64,000 bases of DNA, taken from Diplosphaera chodatii (taxonomy: Eukaryota > Chlorophyta > Trebouxiophyceae > Prasiolales > Stichococcaceae). Below, piece after piece: positions 21,847 through 36,959 of this stretch (position 1 is the first letter of the stretch; each line of letters opens with the position of its first letter). The DNA is taken from the NCBI GenBank assembly GCA_032358165.1, contig JAALGY010000052.1, forward strand, positions 1,922,001-1,986,000. Reading direction: 5' to 3'. A model generated the notes under the pieces. That model ran no database searches, was not told where the DNA came from, and was given only the letters and a program-made list of their open reading frames with translations. A program made the position numbers and the translations under genes.

Positions 21847-24800
21847 ATGGGAGGTGGCATCAGCACGCTGCGATGTGTGGGAGGAGGCACTTCTTTCCTC
21901 TTGCAGTCCGCGGATAATGGAGACTCAGCACGCGTGCGACAGGTCAGTGGTCTTGCAATTGGTGTCACTTAGGTCGTCTGACACTTGGCAGATGTGCAAC
22001 CTGTGTCCTGACTTGCTCTCATTGCAAACCGCCTGCAACTGCCATGCGAGCCGCTGTGTGATAAACCTTTGCATTCAAGCTATGTTCAAAAGCATTGCGC
22101 ACCGTTCTGTGAGATTGCTGTATCTCGACTGCAATCCAGCATGTACACACACGCACATGCTGCGTGCAACTCTTATGAACACATGCACAGTCAGTGTGCC
22201 AAGTCCGAGTCCTTTGCAGGTGCTTGAACAGCGGCCAGACCTCGCGAGTCTGACCGGAATGATCGACCGGTCGTCCGCGATGCATCGCGCGGCAGCCGGT
22301 GGCCACCTGGGTGTGTTGCGCGCCATCGTGGAGTCGCTGCGATCGTATGGCGCCAGCGTGCTCGACCCGTCCAAGAGTGATCACAAGGTAACAGTCGTAG
22401 ACTGCTACTCCTGTTGCGAACAGGGTCCCCTGAGCAAGCGGGGTGCAAGCAGCAGGCAGGCTGCACCTTGCGGTAGAGGACACCGCATGTGATGGCGGTC
22501 GGCAACTCAGCCGGTGTGCTGGGTACACCTGTGGCGCATGACCGAGCATGTGAGATGCAGGTGAGGTCCTTCGCCTCTGTGGAGCGGTTCCTGGCGGAGG
22601 TCATCAACCAGCGGGCGGCGCGCGGCCAGACGCCCCTGATGCTGGCCTGCGCCAATGGGTGAGCACGTGGCCCAACCTGCACTGAGTAGGATCAAGTGCA
22701 GGTGTGCTCGTTGTTGGAACGCTGTTGGGACGGTGTTCTGAAGTCGCTTGCTGCAAAGATTGACAGTGCGCGGTTCTGCAGGCACCTGGAGTGCGTGAAG
22801 TTCCTGCTGGGTGAGGATGCGGACCCCTTTTTGGTGGACCGCGCGCACCTCCGCACGGCGCTGCACTGCGCCGCGGCCTACGGCCATGCGCCTGTGTTGC
22901 GTGCCCTGCTGGCAGATGACCTCCTGGTGCGCCTGACATCATCCCATCTTGTAGCACTTGCACCTGGCACATATGTGGCAGCCTCGATGGTATGAAAATT
23001 GGGCCTGCTGCCCAAACACACAAGCTAGACATGAGGTTGAACGTGCTCATCTATAATGGATTACCTATTGCAGGTCGAGACTGCTGGCGAGCGGGTGCCG
23101 TTGCGGAATGCCAGGGTGCGTGACATGAGTGGGGTCTGCAGGTGGGCCATGCTTGGTGGTCGCTGTGACGTGGAAGCGATGCATGACTCCAGCACCCATA
23201 TTTCATAGCTCCGAGCAGTGGAAATGACAGCACAAACCATGGCCAGCATCCCCCGGACCTTGGCAGCCCTGCAAGCAGGTACATCGACACGCGGGCGGAG
23301 GGCGGCGTCACGGCGCTGCACCTCGCAGCGCTGTCCGGCACCCTGGCGTGTGTGCAATTGCTGCTGGAAGCAGGCGCTTCCATGATGGTGAGTCGGTGCT
23401 TCACAGTGCAGGCTAGCGCCATGCATGCAAGCCTGACATGAGGGTGGCCGGAAACCGAGCACTGAGACGTGTATCCAGTGAGAGCAACCGGTGGTGTATG
23501 TGGAATTAGGGACGGACTGTGGCTGGTGCACGGGGCTCCCAGCAGGCACTGACTACGGGCTGCACACCCCTGCACGCTGCTGCGTTTCGTGGCGACCTGG
23601 GCATCGTCCAGGCCATGCTGCAGGTGAGATCGTCACCACCGATGGTGCAAGAACCTGATCAATGTACCACAGTAGGTCTTCGCTTGCAGATGCAGGCTTG
23701 TGCGCAGGCTTCCGAAATTCGCCGTTGATCCTGATCTCCGCTGATCCTGACCTCCGATGACGCACTGCTGTGTCAGGCGCATGCGGACGCGATGGGGAGG
23801 TGGAACAGCGGCGCGGCGGCTGCGGATGGGCAGCGGGACTGGGAGAACGACGGCCGCCTGGACCTGCGCTCGGTCACCAGCGCCACGCGGCAGCTGCCCT
23901 ACCACCTGGCCCGCCAGATGAACCACAGGTGCCCGTCCAGCAGGCCGGGTGGAGGCACCTCACGCCCATGGGCTGTCGTTCCCAACCATGGCTGCACATG
24001 GTCGCCACACCCAGAGCTTGGTGCCACTCCGGTATCACGCACTGCCATCGTCCCCGCCGCAGGCACCTCCTGCGCATCCTCAACCCGACTGTCTCCATCG
24101 ATGCTGCGCTGGAGGATTGCAGGGACAACGAGAGCGGGTGCGACAAACCTGCAAAGTGCTTGCGAGTGCGCTAGGCTGCAGACGCACAAGCTGAGAGCAC
24201 GGTGTCCGTCGTGCGGTCGGTGGGCGTTGCATGAGTGCAACATTTCAAGCATGCAGGTTTGGGCCTCAGAAGCTGTCGACCTTGGCATCATATGCGCTGC
24301 GTCAGGGCCTGCTAGGCTTCCTCAAGCACGTCCAGGTGCTGTTCAAGACATGCAGCAACCAAGCCATCGGTTGACTTGCCTCTTGGACAGGTAGCATGCT
24401 GCAAGCCGGGAGCGACTCTGAGGCTGCTTCAGCTCCTTCACGAGCGTTTCTCATGCTGTCAGCAGGTGCAACATGCAGAAGCAGCAGTTGTGGCAGCAGA
24501 CACAGCCCTGGCTGCAACACAAGCGCCAAAATCACATACCCCGTGCAGCGTGTTCAGCAAAGAGCCAGGCAGCAGTTCGCCGGCCAGCAAACAGCAGGCA
24601 GGGGCAGCGCCGCCAGGAGGCATCTTCATCACTGCTACTTCTGGTCCCTGTGAGCAGCAGCAGGTGGGGAGCAGCCCACTCAGCAGCGCACCAATATTAC
24701 CACGGGTGCGCTGCAGCACAGGCGGCGCCGAACCCACATCGCCGTCCCCAGTAGGACCTGCTGCTGAGGATGAGCACAGCCCTCGCACAAGGCAGCTGGA

Positions 24801-26072
24801 CCGCGCAGCCGACTGTGCCACCGGCGAAACCTGCACCTCTGTCTCAGCCAAACCCATGCAAGCTATGCTCGGCTCAGGCATTGCGCCTGCCGGCCAGAGC
24901 CGTGCTGCACCAGCCAGGGGCCGGCATGCGAACTTCGCATCGACACTGCCAGCCAAGTTTGCACGGGCTGGTGCTGGATATGCTACACATCAGGCAGCAC
25001 GCCCCATTTCTGCAGCTAGTGACGAGAAGACTGTGCCAGGCAGCAGGAAGCGGCGGTCATTACCGGGCCACCTGGAAGCCCGTCCGCAGTCGGCTCCACT
25101 GCGGCCGCCAGTGGCGGGGGCAGCCCTCAGCAATGCCCTGCTGCGCAGCCCGCCCCGCAGCCCACCCCTGCTGGCCGCAACAATGCCATTGCCGCAGGGG
25201 TAGGCCCCTTTTGCCATCATCAAACCACACTGCAGATGCGCCTGTGCGTTAGAAAGGTCCGCATGCATTGAAGTCCTCATCAACATGGCAAGTGTTTAGG
25301 TTTGAAGTGCAAATGTGACAAGAACTGCAGGCGGTTGCGGACAGGCAGTGCGGGCCTTGCCCTGGAGCGCCCACCGCCGGGCAGCGGGTCCCGGACGGGG
25401 CAGGTCGGCACGGCAGGACGTGGCGGCTGGCGGCAGCTGTGGCGCCATGACGGCCTCGACGAGCACTCCAGCACAGCCGGCAGCGGCGATGGTGGCAGCG
25501 ATGCAGCTGCTGCGCGGCGCCCCTCCCCCAGCCGCGGCATTCTGCGGACCTTCAGCACGCTCGCACAAAGGTGTGCACAGTTGCAGGCAGGGGCTTGGTC
25601 ACACTGTTGTCTATCCTTAGACCGCATCGGCAACAGCACTACTAACTGTCTTGTGCAATGTGACTTGTGTGCACACATGGTGTTCTGCAGTACAGTACAG
25701 TGCTACACATCGGTTGCTGTGTGTCTTGAGCAGGATCACGCATGCCGAGGGTGCCGCCAGCCAGCAGGCCAGTATTGTGGGCTTCGAAGAGCAGCAGCCA
25801 GAGCCGGCGGAGTGTGGCATCTGCCTCGATGCCCGTGAGGGTGTTGCCGTCAATGGCTGCGGCCACCGACTTTGCGGTGAGGTCACGCGATGCTGCCTGC
25901 GCGTGATGCCGTTGAAGCTTTGCAACTGCGCATGGCCGAATCCTCACATCATACACTTTCGGTCTTTTGCAATGCAGTGGAGTGTGCGTTGTCGCTCTGT
26001 GACCTCCATAAGAAGCCACCACTGTGTCCCTTCTGCCGCCTCAAGATCCAGGGCTTCCACGTCGTGGCATGA
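21847..26072 (+). CDS. XB3/XBAT-type ankyrin-repeat RING E3 ubiquitin ligase
   Basis: The first exon (21847-21942) starts 'MGGGISTL', a Gly2/Ser6 N-myristoylation consensus, and joins in phase to 22220-22387, 22561-22658 and 22782-22926. Ankyrin repeats follow: 'SSAMHRAAAGGHLGVL', 'GQTPLMLACANGHLECVKFL', 'RTALHCAAAYGHAPVLRALL', 'VTALHLAALSGTLACVQLLL', 'CTPLHAAAFRGDLGIVQAML'. A long Ser/Pro/Ala-rich disordered stretch is encoded at about 24470-25560. The C-terminal RING is C3HC4 ('CGICLD', 'CGHRLC', 'VECALSLC', 'CPFC') in two exons ending at 26072. This layout (myristoyl N-terminus, ankyrins, C-terminal RING) is that of rice XB3 and Arabidopsis XBAT31-35, E3 ligases at membranes. Substrates cannot be told. 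Several middle exon borders are approximate. Confidence 0.85.
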
Positions 26073-26656
26073 GCTACCAGAGGGCCTGAGCCACGGTTTG
26101 ATTCCAGCAGCGAGATCACTTTCATCTGTGTGTCATCTGGACTGACAGCTGCATTGCTGGGGCCCAGTGTGGGCTCTGCCGGGTGCACAGGGTGCTCTCC
26201 AGACTACACAGGCTGTTATCATCCTGATACTTCCGAAGGTTTGCCTATGGTAGTGTAGGTTTGTGGGGAGTAGAGCACTTGCGGTACTGGATCTGAAGCA
26301 CTGTAATGTCACACACTGAAAACAGCATTGTACACTCACACAGGTCTACATCGGTACAGCCGTATGGCCCAGCGCACCCCCTGCAGGTGGCAGTATGCAC
26401 TTCAGTGCGGCGCCATGCGGTACTAATGAGCCTGGTGCAGGCCAATGGCGTGTGATCGACATGCACAGTGAAACGCATACCTGAGTGGGGAAGAGTCCCT
26501 GTCTGCTACTCGGTGGCAGCCACCAGTCAGTCGATCTTCCGCCAGCCTGCAATTCAAGATCTACGGTCGTCCCGACTACATCACTGGTCAAATTACCATT
26601 GCCTCCAACGGATGACCGCAAGCAAGTGCTGCTCACCGTATGGCGATGCGGTGCCA
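26073..26656. other. convergent 3' intergenic (ankyrin-RING / GNAT)
   Basis: 584 bases with no supported gene. A plus-strand TGTAA lies at 26302-26306. Confidence 0.5.
26302..26306 (+). terminator. TGTAA poly(A) signal (ankyrin-RING gene)
   Basis: 230 nt after the stop codon at 26072, the usual chlorophyte spacing. Confidence 0.5.
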
Positions 26657-27883
26657 TCAAGCCAGTCGTTTGATGGTGGGCACCCTCGCGGGGGGCATGC
26701 TGCCAAGCATCTCGCTGGTGGGGCCGCCAGCATCGGGTGCCGGCAGCTGGTAGCGCATGACGCGGTACTTGCTCGTCACTCGGAAGCCCGTCTCCCAGAA
26801 GAACATGCGCTGTAGCACACAGAACCAAAGCATAATTGCATGGCCATGGGCTGGATGCAGCCACACGCCCACCGTCCGATGCTGTGCTGCCTCCCTCACC
26901 AACGAGCCTGGGAGGGGCCTGCGGCTGCATACACATGCTGGCTCGGTATAAGCACAGTGCTGAGAACCTGCTTGGGGCGTGGGAAGACGCCAAAGCTGCT
27001 GGGGCCCTTCCGCCGCACATGCTTGAGCAGCGCCGCCATCATCTTCTTGCCCAGCCCCTGCCTCTGCAGTGCGACCAACACCGGTGTCGTCCTCAATTTG
27101 CACGCAGCACATGGCTCAGACCACATCGTCAATCGGCGCAAGATCCTGCAGACACTTACCTGAACGTCCGGGTGCACCATCACGTCACACACCAATGCCG
27201 CAAAGATGCCGTCTGAGATGGCCCTGCAGCAGCACCCCTCTTGCACTCATCAGCAGGCAACTAGACGCCACCGCAGTGAGAGGGCGACCCGCCCGTTCAG
27301 TGGCGCAGTCCACAGACGGCAGTGCGCCTGGATGATCGCACCGCGCAAAGCCTACGAGGCGGCGTCTGCTCTGCTGTGCCTCGCTGCCTGCTCGCGGGGC
27401 CGGTATCACCTCAAACACGGCCTGGACCTGCAGGGTGACATGATAGAGCGACACTGCCATGAATGACGTACAACCAGCAGGACGCCAGCATGCAACGTCA
27501 CCAAACAGCGCAAAACTATGGTTTGCTGTAAAACCACTTACTGCATACGAGTGGCGCAGCACTGTCTCCCAGCGTTCGAGGGTGCGCCACCGACGCGGCT
27601 CCTGCGGCTGCGCACCAAACGCGAGCCTCCACAGCGCGTCCACCTGCTGAATGACAGCACTGTCAGCACGTACCCTAGGGGGCGGTCCGGAGAAATGTCA
27701 CGCAATGCGACTCCCAAGCGGACAGCATGAAGCAAGTGTGTGCTCAACAGTCGCATGCACCTCGTGTGGATCCAGATCTGCTGGATTTGTCACAAAAGCG
27801 AAGCGCTGGGGTCTTCGTATGCGTGGGATCAGCGGCAACAGTGTCCTGACTGGCAGCCGTGGCCGCTGCCGTTTGGCCGCCAT
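26657..27883 (-). CDS. GNAT-family N-acetyltransferase
   Basis: About six minus-strand exons. The first begins 'MAAKRQRPRLPVRTLLPLI', a basic leader, then 'FVTNPADLDPHEV'. Next come 'VDALWRLAFGAQPQEP' and 'WRTLERWETVLRHS', a strand 'VQAVFEVIPAP', 'RLVGFARC', 'DGIFAALVCDVMVHPDVQ', the acetyl-CoA pyrophosphate loop 'QGLGKKMMAALLKHVRR', and 'FWETGFRVTSKYRVMRYQ'. This is the complete GNAT order (strands 2-4, motif A, then the FYxxxGF-like motif B as FWETGF). The 'FPxR..RLxxALxxS'-like N-terminal helix recalls plastidial GNATs (the NSI-like group); the leader fits an organelle target. Substrate (protein N-terminus, lysine or small molecule) cannot be told. It converges on the ankyrin-RING gene and diverges from the DedA gene. 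Confidence 0.85.
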
Positions 27884-28490
27884 GACTACCTGCGGTTCCC
27901 TGCTTCTCCGGTGCTGACATCCGCACTGCGATCCACCAAGGTTCAGCATATGAGGCGCTCGCTGATGTGTCAGGCGACAACATCTGGATGTGTTCACCAT
28001 GTTCATCCGCGTGCCCATCTATCAAGCACAAGCGCGGTTGCGGCATGGTGGCTGCATCTTCCTCGGATAATGAGTTGCAGGCCGCCAAAGTCTCAAGACA
28101 GCGACGTACGTCTGTCTGACGCTTAGGGGTTTTCGATGCGACCACGAGCTTCTGTGTAGCAAGTTTCTTCTAGGCCTAAGTGATCATGCACCCTGCGCCA
28201 GCTCAGCACTGATTTAGCATACACTTCACTTCAGCCAACTTTTTTGTATGAAGTGGGTTTTCTATTCAACGTGCCTTTGTGTTCTACAGGACACGAGGAT
28301 TTTGCTTGTTGACATCCAAATTTGAAGTTTTGTAGCCAACTTTGCACACCGCGCGCTGCAGCACAGGGTCTGACCGCACGGCGAGAAGTATGACAGGGTA
28401 CACTTCCAACCACTGACTCCGCTGGTTGCCGGCTCTGAATCTTGCACACGTCACTCGCGCACATTGAGGGTCTGCTCCTGCGCGGTCGAC
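27884..28490. promoter_or_regulatory. divergent 5' region (GNAT / DedA)
   Basis: 607 bases between divergent start codons, with AT-richer stretches than the surroundings (for example 28230-28340). Frames here are short and unrecognised. Likely contains both promoters. Confidence 0.4.
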
Positions 28491-30367
28491 ATGATGGCGC
28501 ACAGGGTGCTACAGACCAGCGGCGTGCGCTGCACGGGCCAGACGTTTTGCCGTGGCAGACTATACCCACCCAATGCTGCAGCGATCTCAGCTCGGCCGGT
28601 GCCAGCGATCCAGATAACGACGCAAAACCCCCGTGGCCATCATCACACCATGGTGCTGGCGCCATGCTGCAAGGCAGATGGCGGGAACGCCGAAGCTCGA
28701 ACCGAGTTGGCTTCGCCTTCATGCAGCTGCGGCAGGTTCGTGAGACCCTGTCATGGAGGTCTCTGCCGTCAAACACACCCCTTGAAGGCGGTTGTGCTGC
28801 TTCGACCGTGCACACCAGAGTATGCACCATGCAGGCCATCTGCTTTGCCCGCTCCGCCAGCGCCGGTGATGCGGGCGCTGCTGTGCGGGGCGGTGCTGCT
28901 GTGCGCGGTGCTGCTGCTGCCCGCTCCGTCATGGGCAGCGTCCAGCAGCGCAGCTGGCTCGTCGAGCCCACTCGCATGTGCGTGCTTGCCTGAGCTCTCT
29001 ACCCGCTGTCATCCAGCCTGCACCAGCGCCATCGCTGCCGCAGCGTGAGGCGGCCAAGTGCACGCAGCCGCTGCCCAGCTGTGCGACGTGGATGATCACA
29101 CTGCCGCAGGGCTGGTCGACATGGTGCTGCACCTGGACAAGCACCTGGGCAACATCATCGCAGAGCAGGGCCGTGGCAGAGCATATGCGCTGCTCGCGGC
29201 CATCGTCTTCTGTGAGACCGGCCTGGTGAGCAGCTTACGCAACGCCTTGGTTGCAGTGCATGGTGCCTTCCTGCCATCTCCAAAGTCGATGCAGCAGTGC
29301 ATAGCATCCTCGTCATTTGGCATGCGCATGGCTGCGCAGATTTCGCTGCGGTTCATGTTTACACATTAGTCGCAGGTCTAATGGTATGCTGTGCAATCCT
29401 GAGATGTCTATTGCAGGTGGTGACGCCCTTCCTGCCGGGCGACTCGCTGCTGTTTGCCGCCGGCAGTCTGGCAGCCCTGGGGCACCTCGGCCTGGGGCCG
29501 CTGCTGGGCACCTTCATTGCCGCCGCAATCCTGGGTGACGCCGTCAACTATGCGGCCGGCCAGTTTTTCGGTGAGCCCATTGCGTTGGTTCGCGTGTGTT
29601 TCGCCAATCTTCTTTGCGATGGATCACAGGCTACACGGTACAGGTCTCTCCGGCTGAGCAACGAAGAATACTTGATGCAATTGGCTATGCACTGTCTTTG
29701 GCAATGCTGCAACATGGGGCAGCTGCTGTTGAGCGTCCTCAGTCTGTCCCTACAGGCCGCAAGGCGCTTCAGTCGAAGGTGGTCAACCCCTCCTATGTGG
29801 AGAAGACAGAACGCTTTTACGCCAAGCATGGCGGCAAGACGGTTGTGCTGGCACGCTTTGTGCCCATCGTTCGCACCTTTGCACCCTTTGTTGCTGGCGT
29901 CGGCAAGATGGACTACTCCACCTTTGCAGCGTGAGTTTGCCTCATGACTGTGTGATATCGGTGCAGAGGGTGGTGTCATCGCAAAAGTGTAGCCTGCATG
30001 TACATAGTTATGCCGTTTCAGACTGCTGTGGGGCTGCGCAGGTACAATGTTGGTGGTGCCATTCTGTGGGCGGTGCTGTTCGTGGGCGCCGGTTACATGT
30101 TTGGCAACTTGCCTTTCGTACAGGTGCACGATCTTGCTGTGGATCAATCAACAGGAGTGCAGGAATCAAGAGCACAGACCGCTATGCATGCTGCATCTAC
30201 AACATGCTGCGGTTCATGGTCACTAGACAGGCCTGTGACCTGCTCTCCTGCAGCACAACTTCGCAGCAGTGGTTGGTGCCATTGTTGCGGTCTCCGTGCT
30301 GCCCATCGTCTACGAGGTCTGGGCTGCCAGGAAGGAGGAGGGACAACAACCGGGCAGGGCGGTCTAA
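28491..30367 (+). CDS. DedA-family (SNARE-associated/VTT) membrane protein, probably plastid
   Basis: The N-terminus starts '[11 protein letters not shown]'; a later stretch '[25 protein letters not shown]' is a hydrophobic segment with an Ala-x-Ala-type end, like a thylakoid-transfer signal behind a transit peptide. The mature part has the DedA signatures: '[19 protein letters not shown]', '[13 protein letters not shown]', and the arginine-bearing '[20 protein letters not shown]' followed by 'VAGVGKM'. Four main exons and a last one ('[20 protein letters not shown]') end at 30367. DedA proteins are re-entrant-loop membrane proteins tied to lipid (undecaprenyl-phosphate, phospholipid) translocation; plant and cyanobacterial relatives sit in plastids or the cell envelope. 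First-exon borders are not resolved. Confidence 0.85.
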
Positions 30368-30477
30368 AGTGTCGCCAATTCAAAGATTGGCAAGACTTGG
30401 CGTTGGTTGCATCCTGTTGCACTGTGCTCGTGCATCTGATCGTGGTTTGGCTGGTTCCGTCAACTGCATCTTGGTTT

Positions 30478-30510
30478 CAGCAGGATATCATGTCCAGCAG
30501 GATATCATGT
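30478..30510. repeat. two tandem 16-bp copies
   Basis: CAGCAGGATATCATGT occurs twice, at 30478-30493 and 30495-30510, separated by one C. It lies downstream of the DedA stop codon. Confidence 0.9.
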
Positions 30511-30514
30511 TACA
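30510..30514 (-). terminator. TGTAA poly(A) signal (NDUFV1)
   Basis: TTACA on the plus strand, TGTAA on the minus strand, 176 nt after the NDUFV1 stop codon. Confidence 0.5.
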
Positions 30515-30689
30515 CAAGGCGAAATGTTGCAGAAGCAACACAGTCATCAGGCATACGCAGCATGTCCAGGCTTCCTACACACTATAGTAGTTGGGTATGT
30601 CAAACAATGCTGGTCTAACACACACGGCGACTCACTGGGAGAAGACACCCCGAAAACCATCACAAGGCAAGCGCCCCAAGAGCCGGCCC

Positions 30690-33832
<3,143 letters not shown>

Positions 33833-34124
33833 GTCGCTGCCCCGAGGGTTCCTTCACCACCCCTTCCACCCGAAGTCGATTGCCTCTCTTGGCCCCGCGG
33901 TCTCGCTCAGGCGGATCAGCGCGTTCAACACCACTGATACACTGACGGGCAACGGCTCCCAAGGTCCGCCTGTCCGTGAACTCGGCGTCGTGGTCAACTT
34001 AAGAGCAGGGCACGTGCGTCAAACTGCAAAGCCCTAATTCTGCGAGCAGCACAGTGTGATTGACTGATTGGAAACAGGCAGTTGCTGCCTGCTGCTCTGC
34101 TGTGGCGATCCTAAAGCCGTCAGA
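33833..34124. promoter_or_regulatory. 292-bp bidirectional promoter region, NDUFV1/CYC1
   Basis: The start codons of complex I NDUFV1 and complex III cytochrome c1 face away from each other across 292 bases. A palindromic CACGTG (G-box/E-box) lies at 34011-34016 and an ATTGG (inverted CCAAT) at 34067-34071. Shared control of two respiratory genes is an inference. Confidence 0.6.
34011..34016. promoter_or_regulatory. CACGTG G-box/E-box
   Basis: Perfect palindrome in the NDUFV1/CYC1 spacer; such sites bind bZIP and bHLH factors in plants and algae. Confidence 0.4.
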
Positions 34125-36596
34125 ATGATGCGCAAGGGTGGCGGTGTGCTGGCGCGGGTGCTGCGCCAGAGCGGCACCGGCGGATTCAGCTCGCAGGGTC
34201 TGCCGCAGGTGCGTTTCGGAGCAGCGAGTGATATGAGCACACACCTAGCCTTGCATGGCCGTCCTTCATGTGCATGTTGATGGACGCTATCACAGCATGT
34301 TACTATGGACAGGTTGACATGCTCTCCATCACCCTACATTTCCGATAGCAGTCTGATTCACGGGCTAGCGGAAGGCTGCGAGGCTTACTCTGTAACCCAC
34401 CTGGTCACCTGCATCAGGTGCTGCCTGGGGCTGGCGTGGCTGCTGCAAGTCAGGTGCACACCGCTCCTGAGGGATCTGCCGCTAGCGATAAAAGCTGGTT
34501 GGGATGGGGCATGGCAGGCGCTGCAGCGGCGGCCGTGGGCGCCGGCACGCACATTGCGCTGGCAGAGGACGAGGCGGAGCACGGTCTGCATGCGCCCAAG
34601 CACCCCTGGTCGCATGAGGGTCCCTTCAGCTCATACGACCATGCATCAATTCGGCGTGGGTACCAGGTCTACCAGCAGGTGTGACGATGGTACACTGCAT
34701 GCGAGTGGCCGCTGTATGCCAAGTCATAGTTGGGTGCGACTTGGTCCATGATTCTTGCGAATTTGGTGTCCACCGAGCTGAGCAGCGCCAGTAGGTATTA
34801 CAGGTTTGGTTGAGCTGGACATCAGGCATGATGGTCCAGCAGTGATGTTTCAGAGTGTTCACGCTCAGTAGCTGTCATCCTGATGGCAGGTGTGTGCGGC
34901 GTGCCACAGCGTGCAGCAGCTGCACTTCCGCAACCTGGTGGATGTGGCGTACACAGAGGAGGAGGCCAAAACCATGGCTGCTGACATCGAGGTGATGCTA
35001 ATTGCGGCTTGCAAACAAAATTTAGGCCACTGAATGCTGCGGCCAACGTGGGACACTGTTTCTGATGGTGGTACTGTGACTCACCGCCACTGACTGGCAG
35101 GGTGCACTTGCTAGCGCAGCGGAGCCACCAGCACAATTACCTCTTTCGTCTGACGTTCAGATGTGCAAGATTGATTATCAACAAAATCAACAGGTGGAAG
35201 ATGGGCCAAACGATGAGGGCGAGATGTTCGAGCGTCCAGGGCGGCTAGCAGACCCGCTGCCGAGGCCGTATGCCAACGAGAACGCGGCGCGAGCCGCCAA
35301 TGGTGGCGCGTACCCGCCGGACCTGTCCCTTATCACGAAGGCCCGCCACGACGGGCACAACTACGTCTTCTCGCTGCTGCTAGGCTACCGGGACCCGCCA
35401 GCAGGCGTCTCGGTGAGCACTGGCGTGACTCTTGCTGCATGAGGGTGTCAATCCGCACAGTTGCAATGATGGGCTGTCACCTTCCAGTGCTGAAGCGTTG
35501 GCTGTTGAAACTCCTGCACATCTGATGCAGGTTCGCGAGGGGCTGCACTACAACCCATGTGAGTCGGCACCTCTGCCCTAGTAATCTCCAGAATTCCCAC
35601 TGAATTGCTGCTGATCTGTCTTCAGTCATGTCAGCATGCACATGGGTTGTTCATTCCCTGACATCGCCTCTCTTACCTCCAGACTTCCCTGGCGGTGCCA
35701 TTGCCATGCCCAAGATGCTGGCAGACGAAGGTGAGACCTTTGCTTCTGACCACAGAAGTGCCCCAACGCCTTGTCTAGTCCAATGTTTAGTTCGAGGTCA
35801 AAGCTGCTGTTGGGCGTCCATGAGAAGCAAGAAACTATCGTGCCACATCATGTTGCTGTGCACCACAGGCGTGGAGTATGAGGATGGAACCCCAGCTACC
35901 GAATCACAGCAGGCCAAGGTGTGCGTTGCCTCCTTACAGGCTCAGCCATTAGTGTTCATATATCTGGCTGCCCTTTGTGTGATGTTCACTCAGTTGCAGT
36001 AGAAGTATCAGACATGCACTCAGTGGACACAGTGTTGCCCTTCTGATGTCCTGCAATATTGTGCAGGATGTGGTCACCTTCCTCAGCTGGGCAGCAGGTA
36101 TGTCATCATATCAATGCATCCCATTCCATCTCGCTATTTTGCCAACCAGTTGTAGTTGTGGTTCCGTGCCACTCGCCAATGGTTGTTTCTGCTACTTGCA
36201 GAGCCTGAGCATGATGATCGCAAGCTCATGGGTGCGCTGCTTTAAGAGTATCCACCTCAGGGATCAGGGCCCACTAAGCATGGCATTCTGCTCAAGCGTG
36301 GCGTTGCAAACCCTGCAGTGGCACTTGCCTCTGCTTGACTGGACTAAAATCTGATCGCATTCTGCAGGCACCAAGTTCATCTTCGTCCTGGCCATTGTGC
36401 TGGTCACGGCAGGTGCTGAGTGGCTTGCATTGCAAACAGAGTACACTCGCAGGCTGCGATCATGCAGGCAGAGCTTCCAGGCGATGTGACGCGCCACTGG
36501 ATCCAACTGCTGTTTCCCGTCGCTGCAGTGTACTACAAGCGGTGGAAGTGGGCGCCTGTGAAGTCCCGCCGCATCATCGTGGACGTTGTGCACTAG
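34125..36596 (+). CDS. CYC1: cytochrome c1, mitochondrial complex III
   Basis: Eleven exons, phases verified: 34125-34208, 34418-34678, 34890-34991, 35194-35412, 35531-35558, 35683-35730, 35869-35918, 36067-36097, 36202-36231, 36368-36412, 36529-36596; 321 residues. Basic presequence '[17 protein letters not shown]', then a hydrophobic sorting segment '[13 protein letters not shown]', the heme c motif '[10 protein letters not shown]' at the very start of exon 3, the axial Met in '[14 protein letters not shown]', '[15 protein letters not shown]', and a C-terminal membrane anchor '[20 protein letters not shown]'. It passes electrons from the Rieske protein to cytochrome c. Several exons are only 28-50 nt. 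Five internal exons in a row start and end in phase 1. Confidence 0.97.
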
Positions 36597-36959
36597 ACGT
36601 CCTTCAGCGCTGACAGCAACGGCCGTGGTGGGTTGGTTGACTGGGGCGAAAGGAGGCAGCGGATTGGGGATCTTGCTGGGGGGTGTTCCTAAGGAGGGTT
36701 TACAGCTGGCTTGGCTGTGCTGGGTGCATCAACTACTGCTGTCGAGAAGATTCCTTGCGTGGCAGCAGCAGCTTTGCAGACGAGCAGCTCAGGCTTCAGA
36801 CAGACAGGCAACAATTACCACTCGATACAGGCGCCATGCTAGTACGCATAGAATTGCCAACATTGGTTCATCAAAGCAGCCGCCACACTGACTATTCAGC
36901 CTTCCACGCGCCCAGATTGCCTCGCTTATGATACATGTACACCAGATAAGAACCAAAGT
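36597..36959. other. convergent 3' intergenic (CYC1 / JMJD5-like)
   Basis: 363 bases between convergent stop codons, no gene seen. A minus-strand TGTAA is at 36700-36704. Confidence 0.6.
36700..36704 (-). terminator. TGTAA poly(A) signal (JMJD5-like)
   Basis: TTACA on the plus strand, 256 nt beyond the minus-strand stop codon of the JmjC gene. Confidence 0.5.

Larger units (their letters stand above)
30368..30689. other. convergent 3' intergenic (DedA / NDUFV1)
   Basis: 322 bases without a gene. It holds a 16-bp direct repeat (30478-30510) and a minus-strand TGTAA (30510-30514). Confidence 0.6.

Noticed and set aside
34125..36596. Possibility that the short exons of cytochrome c1 mean a pseudogene
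   Set aside because: All eleven exons join in phase, the heme motif, axial Met and anchor are present, and there is no stop.
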